Assembly: GCF_001653235.2 (NCBI RefSeq)
Contig: NC_035795.1
Location: 2,294,001 to 2,358,000, forward strand
Direction of reading: 5' to 3'
Source of the DNA: Pochonia chlamydosporia 170
Lineage: Eukaryota > Ascomycota > Sordariomycetes > Hypocreales > Clavicipitaceae
Length of the DNA: 64,000 nt
Translations under genes and position numbers: made by a program
The notes under the pieces: model-generated
Database searches by the model: none
What the model was told of the DNA's origin: nothing
The model's input: only the letters and a program-made list of their open reading frames with translations
Shown: piece by piece, positions 1 through 10,465 of the stretch
Layout: every line of letters starts with the position of its first letter
Position numbering within the stretch: position 1 is the first letter of the stretch

Positions 1-601
1 ACGATTGCGACGTCGCAGTTTTCGGCGTCGTATGTGGGCAAAGATGCGAGCGGTTCGGATGTTTATACGAATGGGGCGGCTAGTAAGGCTGCTTTGGCGA
101 TGATTTTCTTGTTTGGCGCTGCGTTTTCGATTGGTATCACGCCGTTGCAAGGGTTGTATATTGTGGAGGTTTTGAGTTTTGAGATGAGAGCCAAGGGTAT
201 GGCCATGTCTAATCTTGCGGGTATGTATTCCACCTGGTCTTTGTATGATTTGATTCATTTTGGTTCAACGTTTTTGCTAACGCGGTTTAGTCAATCTTGC
301 TGGTTTGCTCAACCAGTATGCCTGGTCTGTCTCTATGAAGAACATTGGGTGGAAGACGTACATCATCTTTACAGTTTGGGATGCGATTTCGGTTGTCATC
401 ATTTACTTTACTCTGCCTGAAACAAAGGGTAGAACGGTACGTCATATTCTGACGTTTGACTTTCACTAGGCACTAACATGTCGACAGCTCGAGGAGTTGG
501 ATCATATATTTGCTGCAAAGAACCCTGTCAAGGCATCTATCTCAAAGAAGGAGCTTTTGGTGAACCGGGATGGCGATGTGGTAGAGGTCAAAGAGGCATA
601 A
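1..601 (+). CDS. MFS sugar transporter, 3' part (lactose permease-like)
   Basis: This is the C-terminal part of a major facilitator superfamily sugar transporter, a plasma-membrane H+ symporter class; the start lies outside the window. Exons are 1..220, 291..436 and 488..601. The first junction joins GCG G to TC AAT and the second joins AGA ACG to CTC GAG, both with GT-AG borders. Spliced, the protein shows hydrophobic helices 10-12, the loop EMRAKGMAMSN, the family signature PETKGRTLEELD, and a hydrophilic tail ending KEA. The loop and the tail resemble fungal lactose permease/hexose transporter-like proteins. Substrate specificity cannot be read from this fragment. It precedes a secreted EGF/beta-propeller protein on the same strand. 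Confidence 0.9.
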
Positions 602-1463
602 CCCAATCTAGCCAGTGTTTTTTCAAGAGCGGACAGTTTGTGCATGTTGGAACTTGTGTATATGAGCATCGTTAGCGACTGTCTTTGCAGTCATCTCTAA
701 GAAGGAAATGAATTCATGACTGAAGGCGGCGTATTTCACTCAGCTGTGAGAGAGTCAACGTGTAATTACGCATACTCAACTTGGGACACAAACAAGAAGT
801 TCGTAGTTGAAGAGACAAGGCTAGATCAAGGGCCGCTTCAACGAACAACTAAAGTTACCTGCATCAAAGCAAGTTTCGAATTGGTAAACACTTCAGGCTT
901 AACCCGCAAGTCCAAAGTTGTCCCCGGAACTGGAAACTCGGGCAACCGTCACAACTTGTGGCTGAATGTTATGCGACGGGGAAGACGTTTTTCCACCAAA
1001 AGACGACAAGTAGTTGATTCTTGCTCTATCGTTAACAAGATGAAGTATCTCTTTGTCCAATTCATATATAACCGACGCGACTCACCACGCTTGAGCCGTC
1101 GGAGTTTATGGCATGCCAGGATGACGATCATTCCCCCACATTCCCCAGTCCCGATATCCCCGCAATCCAGGGTTCATTTGACAAGAGTATCCAGAAGACT
1201 GGACGTACACCAGGTTGCATTGGATTGAAAAACGCCATTAAAATGTCGGTTATTGATCCAAGTGACAGGCTTTCCAGCAGCAAAACGCATTGGTGGAAAA
1301 TTAAACATTGACAGACCATGCGATTTCCACGAATATTCGAGCTGCTTCAACTCTTCCAAGTGTCTGAAGGTCCAGACTTCTAATATATAGATTGGCGACT
1401 TCCATTGAATCTATTATCGATCCAGAGAGCATTTCTCAAGTCCATCTGTGTTCATCAATCACC
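602..1463. other. intergenic, no gene seen
   Basis: 862 bp between the transporter stop and the secreted propeller protein. Open frames here (for example 716..1228) have no recognisable domain or codon signature. A TATATAG at 1384..1390, about 75 bp before the downstream ATG, is a possible TATA element. Confidence 0.5.
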
Positions 1464-2642
1464 ATGTTTTGGCCAAGACTCGCAAGTGCGGCCCTCCTCC
1501 TTGCAAGCCTCGTATCAGGCTCCTCGCCCAAATGCTCAACCGACGATGATTGCAACCTCAATGGCATCTGCTCCCACGGTAAATGCAAATGCGACGTTGG
1601 TTGGACATCCAGCGACTGCGGCGCCCTCGACTTATACCCAGCCTCAAGACAAGCCGGCTACAACCACACAGCCGAGGGGGAATCAACCTGGGGTTCACAC
1701 ATTGTCCAAGATCCCCACGACAAGAAACTCTACCACCTCTTCTATACGTCCATGGAACACCACTGCGGTCTGCTGAAATGGATCCCCTACAGCAGAATCA
1801 TGCGCGCAGAATCGCGAACCGGCCCAGAAGGTCCTTACACGAACCCCGTGGAAGTCGTAAGCACCTTCAGCCACAACCCAACCGTGGTCTGGAGCCCATT
1901 CGACAAGAAGTATCTGCTCTACCATATCGGATGTCCGCAGGCCATACTCCCGGGCTGCGATTCCGTCGGCGGCCTCCAGTGCCCGGATAACCCCGGCGGC
2001 CTAGGAATCTCCGTCATGTCAAGCAGGGATCTCCGGTCCTGGGACTTCAAGGGCTATGTGTTGAAGAAGAGCAACGACTCAACAGCATGGGACTGGGTGG
2101 TCACCAATCCATCTGCCTGGCCGTTACATTCAAGCTCCAGAGATCCTACTATGATTCTTGCCTACCGTGGCAAAGCGGCAGACAAGACGGAAATGATTGG
2201 TATTTCTGTATCCAAGGCCGGCTACGAAGGTCCGTATAAGAAAATCGGCACGAAGCCCATTTTCAATGCATTCTGCGAGGACCCATTTCTTTGGCAGGAC
2301 AGACGGGGGAATTATCATATGTTGGTGCATTCGATGCGGGATGGCAACGGCGGTACTCCTGGTGTAAGACAAGTTGGTCGGCATGCCTTTGCGAGGATGT
2401 ACGAAGGACCGTGGACGTTTAATAATGATACGCTTGCGTATAGTGCTTGGGCAAATTTCACGGACGGGACTTCGATTAACTTTTCGAGGAGGGAGCGGCC
2501 GCAACTGTTCTTTTCGGATGATGGGAGGATGACGCCGTTGTTGTTGTCGAATGGGGTGCAGGAGATGGGAAGCACGCAGAGTTATTCGATTATTACGCCG
2601 ATTGGGCGGAAGTCGAGGCTTGGACAGGGCGGGTGTAAGTAG
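1464..2642 (+). CDS. secreted EGF-like / GH43-type beta-propeller protein
   Basis: Intronless, 392 residues from the ATG at 1464. I prefer this start to the in-frame ATG at 1392 because it begins directly with a signal peptide (MFWPRLASAALLLASLVSGS). Next comes a short cysteine-rich EGF-like module, roughly residues 22-50, with the pattern CSTDDDCNLNGICSHGKCKC. The rest reads like a five-bladed propeller of the GH43/GH32 superfamily, with repeated blades such as HNPTVVWSPFDKKYLLYHIG and FCEDPFLWQDRRGNYHMLVH. Several N-glycosylation sequons (NHT, NDS, NFT) support secretion. EGF-plus-propeller proteins of this type occur in fungi, plants and protists, usually without a proven substrate, so the activity (glycan binding or hydrolysis) is inferred only from the fold. 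It sits beside other secreted-protein genes. Confidence 0.75.
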   Translation: MFWPRLASAALLLASLVSGSSPKCSTDDDCNLNGICSHGKCKCDVGWTSSDCGALDLYPASRQAGYNHTAEGESTWGSHIVQDPHDKKLYHLFYTSMEHHCGLLKWIPYSRIMRAESRTGPEGPYTNPVEVVSTFSHNPTVVWSPFDKKYLLYHIGCPQAILPGCDSVGGLQCPDNPGGLGISVMSSRDLRSWDFKGYVLKKSNDSTAWDWVVTNPSAWPLHSSSRDPTMILAYRGKAADKTEMIGISVSKAGYEGPYKKIGTKPIFNAFCEDPFLWQDRRGNYHMLVHSMRDGNGGTPGVRQVGRHAFARMYEGPWTFNNDTLAYSAWANFTDGTSINFSRRERPQLFFSDDGRMTPLLLSNGVQEMGSTQSYSIITPIGRKSRLGQGGCK

Positions 2643-3043
2643 TGCTGGCTTAGCTGTGAGGGGGATGAAGGACTGCTACATGATGATGGGGGTTTGTGCT
2701 GGTTGTCTCATTGTAGAATGAATGTTTGAGGTTGCCGAACTTGTTTCGGTGTTGTGTGAATCGTGTGTCAAGTCTTTGTGATCTGAAGGGATTGTCTAGA
2801 AAGGGACCATGGGATGCGGGCTCGAAAGGAAGTTGCTGGGATGAAACGTCTCTTAGTTGCTACTTCTAAGCCAATCTGAAGAACTCGTAGAAAGTTCCCT
2901 TGAGAATTAGATCGGATATATCACTGTCAATACATGTATCTAGTGAGGCTTGAACTAGGATGCACACCAAGATAAGACAAGCTTGAGACAACCAGATATA
3001 TACTAAAGTATTCAATATACTACGGTCAAATATATACAATCCA

Positions 3044-4087
3044 TTAAGCAGTGCAAAGACCGTCATGCACTGAAGGCGGGTTAGACGACGCATCTCCCCA
3101 GTTGAGACTGCCCAGAAGCCGTCCAACGTCGGTCGATCGATCCGCTCGGATATAGTCGTCTGCGCAACATGAGCAAACATTCTCGACAGAGTACAAATAA
3201 AAGAATTCTTACCCCGTTTTGGAAAATACCACCAGTCGTTGGATCTGAAGGCATTGTCGGTGAGTTGAGACAGGGCGTCGTTCCAACCCTGCGATATCGT
3301 TAGGACGAGTCGACTTACACCAGAGTAAACCTACCGTGTTGCGTGTGTCGCGATGGGCATGCTTGCTCCATTCGACATACACCTACGAGGTATTAGCTCA
3401 TGTAAGATGCTGCGCTTGAGGAGCTCACTCACCTTGGGATGGTCTAGGTATTGTCGGCCGTCATCACCGCCACGCGGCTTCGTAGCATCCTCCGCATTAA
3501 TAGTATTCTGAATCTTTGCCCACTGCAATCGGCCATACCCGCTATGTTGAGATAAGAACAGCTGGTCCGGTCTCCATTGGCCGTCAGTGGCCTTTGTGAA
3601 GACAACAATCACGCGCTCCCAGTCACTGTCAAGTCAGCATACCAATTGCACATCTCCCCAAGATCAACTCTATAACTTACTATGGATGCCCAAACACCTT
3701 ATTCGGGTTATTGCCATCCTTTGTATAAAACAAATTATACGCGACTCTGACAGAAGTATCAGAACACTTCTGGTAGCTATAGTAGATGGGAAACGAAGGG
3801 CTCGGATTGCCGATGCCAACGCCGGGATTTCGACAATTACAGCCAACGTCAGGCCAGTCGCAGAGTTTCGACGAAGCAACCTGCTTGCCGTCCACGGTCG
3901 CAAAGGTTGGTATGCAGGGAGGGTGGTTTAACGCCTGGCCAAAGAAGAACATGGGCTGTGCCTTCATCGCCAGACTAACACCCCCTTCATTAAGCAACTG
4001 CGTCATGTCGGCATCAGAAATAGGCGTCACAGCCGAAGCCGTGGCCGCCAGACACGCGACAGCCAGAATCTTAACAAGGTTCCGCAT
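3044..4087 (-). CDS. secreted NPP1-like (necrosis-inducing-like) protein
   Basis: Five exons on the minus strand: 3681..4087, 3433..3625, 3335..3382, 3213..3288, 3044..3159, with four 46-55 nt GT-AG introns. The product is about 279 residues. It starts with a signal peptide ending ATASA near residue 19. The family signs are a CIPTFATVDG segment, a GHxxDWE heptapeptide spanning the first splice junction at residues 133-139, VIVVFTKA after it, LSQHSGYGRL, and HPKVYVEWSKHAHRDT. NPP1/NLP proteins are secreted and some act on plant membranes. Here the usual GHRHDWE is GHPYDWE, which changes two central residues, so classical cytolytic activity is doubtful. Assignment to this superfamily is by motif order and length; the closest subfamily is not resolved. 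A BYS1-like and a GH75-like secreted gene follow on the same strand. Confidence 0.7.
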
Positions 4088-5313
4088 CGTAAAGTCAACT
4101 CGTTGGATAGCCCACGCCTCACAGACTCCCACAACTACGGAATCCCACGCATTAAATACTTTCTTCCGTCTCATCGCCAACCTACCATAATAGGAAATAG
4201 AGCAACGAATCGGGCCGGCGCGAGGAACGTGTGGGAATTGTGTGGCGGGCAGCCATCGCCATGTCCTGCAAGCCATTCGGTGTGTACTTCTCTTTCAGGG
4301 TTGTTCGGCCGGCAACGTGTGGTGAAATGCATTGAGTGAGATGGCATTTGCGGCAACTCGAAACCACCCTATCGACTTGGCTGCGATCCTTCATCGGGTA
4401 AGGAGGTCACATTGGGGATTAGTGCTGGAGATGGCGCTTACTGGTGGTGTTAGTGGCCTTGACTCCCCGGCAGTGAGGGTTATACCGTTTTCTGTGGAGT
4501 TTGGGGGTGTGATTGGGACGGTGTGCCCGGTTGATTTGTTATTCGAGAATGATGCTAGTGATGGGTAGGGAACGTTTATTTGTGGGAAATTGTCCTGGTG
4601 TGGATAATATCCTTGGTGGTTGACTCTCGATCAGTAATTATGGGGGCGAATTGTCGGTCACTAATTGGGATTATTCGCATTGCGACATGGCTTGTGCATT
4701 GACGGGATTCTTTTTCTGGTTGGTAATAAAATTGATAGCAGAAGTCGTCGTTGATATGCCGTGTGAGTTGGCCCATGAGATCGCATGTGGCTGTTCCTTT
4801 GAAGAGATTGGTTGTCTCAACTGGGGACTAGTTTTTTAATCTTGAGCTTACTTGGCACTCGCTTTCATCCAAGAGAGTTGTCAAGTTAAGAGTATGCATA
4901 ATTCACATCATGTCTGGAGCTGTGGTTGACAGGATGTCCTCGGTGGCTTCAATGAGCCTCCACAATATGCTTCCTTGTCGCCGCGATGAAACTCGACAAG
5001 CAAAGATATTGTCTTGCAAATGCAATCAAGTTGCTGAGACCCCGCGTGAGGATCTGCCATCCGCCTATGGTTGAGGGTGAGGAAACAACTAGCAACTGAG
5101 CTGATTGTCGATGCAACGCAACATCTCTCAAAATTGGGGCCGTTGAACCACCGACAACATTCGTCGTAGAGATTAGATGAAACAAGCATAGAATGAGATG
5201 TAAAATATATAAGTACCAAGTATTGTGAGTAAGCTACCCCTGCAAATCGACACCTTCACATGAGCACCATTACGCACCCTGAGCTCAACCAACCCCACGA
5301 CCACTAAATTGTA
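4088..5313. other. intergenic, no gene seen
   Basis: 1.2 kb upstream of the NPP1-like gene and downstream of the BYS1-like gene. No open frame has recognisable content. One near-copy (ATGTCTGGA, 4910..4918) of the intergenic 9-mer described in the findings is present. Confidence 0.5.
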
Positions 5314-5914
5314 CTACTTGCAAAGCTCAGCAGTCAGGTCAACGGGCTGAGGGCACCCATAAACCTTCTTGTGCGCCGGCGTGCTATAGCAATTTGCGTC
5401 GTTCGCCTTGCAGTCAAAGAGCTCGCAGCCCGCGCCCGGGCTCAGAATGTTGTGGTTTCCAGCAAACGGGTTGCCCCATTCAGTGCTAAACTCATCTGTG
5501 AAAAAAATGTTAACAGGCGCTCAGGAAGAAGACATATAGCCATAGAAACTCACAATAAGCGTAGTCGGGGTTTGAAGAGAAAGAGTACCCAAAGAACAAA
5601 GGCTTGTCAAGCGTCTTGGTCTTGGCAATCTTGATAGTCTGCGGCTTCATTAGCACCAAAGAATCTAACTTGATCCGTTGAATAGCCACTTATGCAACCA
5701 GTGTTGAGAGTTGGATCGCACGTACCGAACCAGAGCGTCTAAACGACTCGGAAAAGGACTTTCCAGCTGGAAGAGTGGTGAGAGGACCAGGCGCACTTCC
5801 ATCATACGGGAAGGACTGCACGTAAATAGTAGAGGTGCATCTGTTGATAACGGAAGCCTTCTGAGCAGAGGTGAAGCCCAGGAGGGCGGCGAATGCGACG
5901 ACGGAGACCTTCAT
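5314..5914 (-). CDS. BYS1-domain secreted protein
   Basis: Three exons on the minus strand: 5726..5914, 5554..5638, 5314..5495, giving 151 residues. The start at 5914 begins a clean signal peptide (MKVSVVAFAALLGFTSA). The mature part contains INRCTSTIYVQSFPYDG, a beta-rich body with FEFxTEWG-like text (EFSTEWGNPFAGNHNILSPG) and four closing cysteines around CELFDCKANDANCYSTP and YGCPQPVDLTAELCK. This matches the BYS1 (Blastomyces yeast-phase-specific protein 1) family of small thaumatin-like secreted fungal proteins. Their biochemical role is unknown; expression is often tied to growth form or host contact. The second intron splits a Tyr codon and restores the frame exactly, which supports the model. 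Confidence 0.8.
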
Positions 5915-6711
5915 TTTGAGATGTGTTTGTTCCGACACAAGAAAAGTGATCGATTCGTTTAGATGTAGTTATTATGATTAAATGTAGCTGAGGAAATAAA
6001 AAGAGTGAGAGAGTCGAGATGCGTGCTCTTATATGATGATGAACTTGAGTGCCCAGCAAAGTCAACTACAGTAGTTGCTCCGACTGCAACTCAATCTTAC
6101 CATCGTCAAGCAACTATGCGTCGCTCGGCTCAAGCATGCATGCATTCTTCAGGTCTCATCTCAGCTTCACTCTCGTATACGAGGAAATGCACAGTCACTG
6201 ACTTCATTAGAAGCTGTAGATCTCGTATTCTGAACCCAGCTCCCTGTATGTTTCGACCCATTGCTAATCTACTTTGCCAAATAGTGTCTCACCGACCCCT
6301 CTGTCAACTCCAACTGTCCCCGCATGATATCATCCCGTATTCCGTATGCCGTGTGCCAAGTTCGGGCTATTCTACTTCCAGGTAGGAACTCGCGGCCGCC
6401 AATGCCGGAGAGTCGCACAGCTGAGCGAGACAACGTTCGATAACGTTGTGCAATGCGAAAAATTGCCGACCAGTCTCGGCTTTTCCACATACACGATTAT
6501 CCAGGAAGGGATGCTGCCGAATCTGCGCAAAAGCCTGCGCTCGGCGTTGCATGGCTGCCGGGTTCTGGGCAATTTACCTGCAGGAGAACATCTAATTTCC
6601 GAGGTTCAAATCAGTGTTCATGTAGGGATGAAGGACGAGAGAGCGATGGAGGTGGCTCGTATGCCGGAAGTTGCTATTTACAGGGTTATAAATAAGCACA
6701 AAAGTCAATGT
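5915..6711. other. intergenic, no gene seen
   Basis: 797 bp upstream of the BYS1-like gene and 3' of the chitosanase-like gene. It contains overlapping short frames on both strands near 6350-6800 without domain content; I treat these as noise. Confidence 0.5.
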
Positions 6712-7675
6712 TTAGTGCGCCGGCACCTTGGACAATTGGCAATACACCGGACTCCAACACTTGATGCGCTTCTCAATCAACCGATTTCCCTGAGCCTCGA
6801 TTGAGTCCTGAAACTCTCGAATGGTGGTAGCATTCCACTTGGCTCCATGAGGTCCAACAACTGCATCCTTGCCGGTAAACGCAATGTAGAGGATGTCGGT
6901 ATGATTGCTCGAGTAGTAATAGTCAAAGTAGGAGCCAAAGCAAAGTTTGGCGATTGAACCAGACGCTTCCCCAACTAGCGGTGGGCCATCATCCTTGTTC
7001 ATGTTCCCCCAGATGCCGTAGAACTGTGATCATCGTTCGGTTAGCAATTAATGTTCCGCCGCGTGCACGGAGGGTATCACCGCAGAAGAAACACAGCAAC
7101 TTACCATCCTGTTGTTGCATACAACAGCAATAATGGACATGGGTTCTATGCCGTACTTACGGGGATCGAAGCTAATGAAACCGGGATTCTTGCTCTCTAC
7201 ATTTCCAAATGTAACAAATGATGTCACATATGGGTTGAAGTCGCTAACGCCTACGTTGTAGCTTTGTATAATGGGCTGAAAGGTCGTGGGATTCACGGGA
7301 TTGTCGAGAGATGAATCGCAGTATGAGTCGAAGTCGTCGTTATAACGGTATGTGTCTCCCGCGCAGCTGGGGCCTAGGGCTGCCAGATTACCATTGACAC
7401 CTTGGATGTACACTATGCCTTCGCTTTTGAGGTGATCGCCACAATAGACGTAGTCTGCAAAAGAAGTGAGTTTGGAGCTTCTCATCGGTAGAGGGTTAAA
7501 ACTTACCGGGACCTTGACCTTCTATGGTCGCGAATCCACCTTTCAGCGTATTTCTACAGTAGCCTGTTTGCTTGATGGTGTAGTATAAGCTCCAGAGGTT
7601 TTGGGTGACATGCGCAGCCGACACTACCTGGAGCAGTGTGCCCAAGAGTATGGTGTATCTGAAGAGTAAGCCCAT
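6712..7675 (-). CDS. GH75-like secreted chitosanase
   Basis: Three exons on the minus strand: 7507..7675, 7105..7454, 6712..7023, giving 276 residues. The start at 7675 gives a signal peptide (MGLLFRYTILLGTLLQVVSA); an upstream in-frame ATG at 7717 would hide it. Family signs of fungal chitosanase GH75 are YIQGVNGNLA, a cysteine pair around PSCAGDTYRY, FVTFGN, SFDPRKYGIEPMSIIAVVCN, FYGIWG, and VGEASGSIAKLCF. GH75 enzymes hydrolyse chitosan in the wall or medium. As I recall the family, the tryptophan loop reads WGDTNG with a catalytic Asp; here it is WGNMN (Asn180), while the Glu of VGEA (residue 192) is kept. The protein may therefore be weakened or inactive. A good TATA element lies about 65 bp upstream. 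Confidence 0.8.
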
Positions 7676-7739
7676 TGTAAGTGCGTCTGTAAATTTGAAG
7701 ATACGTCCCTGAAGCAAGAGTGCTGGACGCTTGTCCCTG

Positions 7740-7746
7740 TTATATA
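7740..7746 (-). promoter_or_regulatory. TATA-like element of the chitosanase-like gene
   Basis: On the minus strand the sequence reads TATATAA, 65 bp upstream of the chosen ATG at 7675. Position and sequence suit a core promoter, but no experimental support is visible. Confidence 0.4.
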
Positions 7747-8374
7747 CTGTAAAACAACTTCAACCGCCCCGTTTCTCGATTACAGGCTGAGAGAACAAAG
7801 CCTGCCAACAACTGCAGTAGTTCAGCACTTCAGCGTTCTGTCTCCCCTAGTTTGCCGCCCATCCCTCCGTATTCCCCGGATTTCAGCGGTTATGCCGATG
7901 TAGCATCCTACCGGAAACTCAGAGCTTCCTTATAAATCCTTGTCATCCTAATAACCTTATGCCATTATTCCTCCAGTAAGCTTAAAAGATAAAGAGAGGT
8001 GTGCCCCAAAAGCATATGATGCTTCCGCAACCAGGACAAAACAAGAAAGACTCTAGACACGCGGGCCGGGCCGCATCGGGCCATCGTCATCTGGGGAAGA
8101 TGGGCTTTGGCACGGTTAGAGCATGCGGTTACTCGCATTTCTTGTGCGAGTATTTCACCTCGTTCGCTTTGTGACTAGGTAGCGAATATTAGCTCAAATG
8201 ATTCTTGATATGTTGAGATTGGTAGAATGCACCTTGACCTTTTACCCGTTGCACCCCACAATGCCTTTGACCTTAATTCTCTTTGTGTTTTCTGAGTTTG
8301 AGTTGCTACGTCCAGTGAGCTAAGCCAACGAGTCGCGCATACTATAGTGAGTTCGCCCTTGCCATGAGAGCAAG
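7747..8374. other. intergenic, no gene seen
   Basis: About 630 bp between the chitosanase-like promoter and the 3' end of the next minus-strand gene. No coding or RNA feature recognised. Confidence 0.5.
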
Positions 8375-9535
8375 CTATACAAATTGAAAGTTATAGTAGG
8401 GCAGATATGCGTCTGAGACCTCTTCAATAATCCGAGATATCTCATCATTCTCATGTGCTGGAATTCCGACCAGACACAAAACAAGGGCTCGCAATGTCCC
8501 AGATACCCGCACATGTCGGATTTTGCGACCCTGGTTGAGTGCTGGCTCTGTATCAAACATTGTTGCAACCGTTTGTCCAAATGTGATGGCATTTTCGAAT
8601 TTCTCCAAATTAACTATAAGGAACATCTCAGCAAAAACAAACTTGACGTTTTCAAAACCTCCATCAGGGTCATGAAGCGCCTCTATACTGGGAAAATGCA
8701 AAGATACTATGTCTGAGCTGCCGGAAACCCAGTCATCATGAGCGTGCAACATATCTAGGACGCCCTTGCGGGGAGGACTTATAAGAAAACGGTCAATTGT
8801 AACTTGTTGTCCCTCAAAAGAAGCCGGCATTCGTACATTCGACAATGCAGCTGTACTATCCAATGTTGCAAGGATAGAATAACCGTGCTCTCTTCTGGTA
8901 CTGGGGTCGGCAAGAAGCCCTTGAAGTAGAGACTCTGCGTCTCGCGTTGAGTGGTCATCGTTGCACAACAGGACGCATGGTGCCCTCTCTATATTCTGTA
9001 TGAAGATACCTAGCTTGTATGGAACCTGACAATGACAACGGAATCCAAGGCATGAGCAGTGGAAGCGACATGTCTCCCTGGCAAGCCCACAACGAGGTGG
9101 AAATTTTCCGAATGAGGCCTCACGGAACGTCCAGAGGATAACGCCAAGAGCAATTTGCTCTGCCAGAGAAAGTCGATAGGGGGAGGCCGCCGATACGTTC
9201 TCATGGTGAGCTTTAGTTGATATCACAGCGTAAATTCTCGCCAGTGAGTAGGCCGGTATTGGAACTCTTAGGGTCAGAAAGCTTAGTTGGACAATGCGTG
9301 GATCGGCCCTGGGATCAAAATCGAAGAATTCACTAGCCTTGTGCAACCAATGCAGAAGATTGTCGTCTAGTTCGCCCCTTGGGAAAAGTTCAGGCAGATA
9401 AGGTGGACTGTGTTTGGTGGAAGAGCCACTCGCTACGCTGTCGCTCTTTTTGCTATTTCTGCCGGGCTGCAAGGAAGTCGGCTTCGTGTGCTTCATACGA
9501 GGAGCTTGACCGCCCACACAATCTGCGGTGCTCAT
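8375..9535 (-). CDS. hypothetical protein with a Cys/His-rich patch
   Basis: Single open frame of 386 residues with no recognised domain. The N-terminus (residues 1-50) is polar and rich in Ser, Lys and Pro. The middle contains a dense cysteine/histidine patch, CRFHCSCLGFRCHCQ, around residue 160, which could bind metal. The C-terminal half is hydrophobic-alternating and looks globular (for example VKFVFAEMFLIVNLEKFENA). There is no signal peptide or clear membrane helix. The length without stops and the balanced composition support a real gene, but additional upstream exons cannot be excluded. It is divergent from the M20 peptidase gene, sharing a 930-bp upstream region. I do not recognise its function. 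Confidence 0.55.
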   Translation of the reverse strand: MSTADCVGGQAPRMKHTKPTSLQPGRNSKKSDSVASGSSTKHSPPYLPELFPRGELDDNLLHWLHKASEFFDFDPRADPRIVQLSFLTLRVPIPAYSLARIYAVISTKAHHENVSAASPYRLSLAEQIALGVILWTFREASFGKFPPRCGLARETCRFHCSCLGFRCHCQVPYKLGIFIQNIERAPCVLLCNDDHSTRDAESLLQGLLADPSTRREHGYSILATLDSTAALSNVRMPASFEGQQVTIDRFLISPPRKGVLDMLHAHDDWVSGSSDIVSLHFPSIEALHDPDGGFENVKFVFAEMFLIVNLEKFENAITFGQTVATMFDTEPALNQGRKIRHVRVSGTLRALVLCLVGIPAHENDEISRIIEEVSDAYLPYYNFQFV

Positions 9536-10465
9536 GTATTAGCGACTGCTCAAATGACTACCTCGACACCTGCTTTTGTTTTGATCACATACTGGGAACA
9601 TCAGCGATATTTCCTGGTGAATCTTGTGAAGGACTGAGATTTGGTTCTCCAACTTTTGGCTTTTTCGGACTGGGGTGACAATCCTCCATTCCCCTGGTCG
9701 ATGTTGTTGCCTTTCGCTTTGAGAGTCTTACCACGGACATCGCTTCTCTTCCTATTTTCTCCCAATTAGAGGGCTCGGGGAGAGCTTTGTTTCGGGAAGC
9801 AGAACGTTAAAGGAGGATCGCAGAATGTGAGAGATGTCGGCTTGTTCAATGAACCACAACATTGATCGCGGTGAGAGTTATTGAGACCTTACACGTGAGT
9901 TTTGCTTGGGGACACTATCGCAAAACCGTATATATATATAAATATCTTGAGTTTCGTAACCAGGGTAAGAAAATGCGAAGTGATGGTTTGATGTAAACGT
10001 TTCTGAGTAAGACCAGTCGCACGTTGTGAAGGGCATTGTTTAAGATCAAGGTGGCCAGCAACCAAGACGAGCAACGAAATATTTCCATGGTTTTCTCCTT
10101 TGCATGCGATATGATAGTAAGAAAAAGTAACTGTCATCAAACCTTTTCAGTTTGCCTAATTTTCGGTGAGTAGGCAGTGAGAAAGATGTGAGAGAAAGGT
10201 GACATGGCCTTTGGAGGGTGCAAGTGCAGGTGTTGCATGGTGTTGAGGAAGGAGCCAGGCAGCTTACAGAGTGCTGGCACCTGGCTGCCACTACCAGTTG
10301 ACCCATGGCTGCTGAGTAGCTGTGATCATCTAATTGCCCTGCGTGTGGACTCTTCGCAGCAGTGGCGCCCCAACGAAACGGTCAGTTGCACCAGAGATGC
10401 ACCACCTGTCAGACTTGTTCCCCTCATCATGCAGGAACACTGGCTTCCCGACATCACACAAAACC
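9536..10465. other. divergent intergenic region, no gene seen
   Basis: 930 bp between two divergently transcribed genes, so it should hold both promoters. The in-frame extension of the peptidase frame to 10334 falls here but is a less likely start than 10466. Confidence 0.5.

Noticed and set aside
716..1228. 170-residue open frame
   Set aside because: No domain, unusual composition, overlaps several equally long frames; judged non-coding.
10334..10465. N-terminal extension of the M20 peptidase
   Set aside because: 44 extra residues without conserved or targeting features; the ATG at 10466 begins the conserved part.
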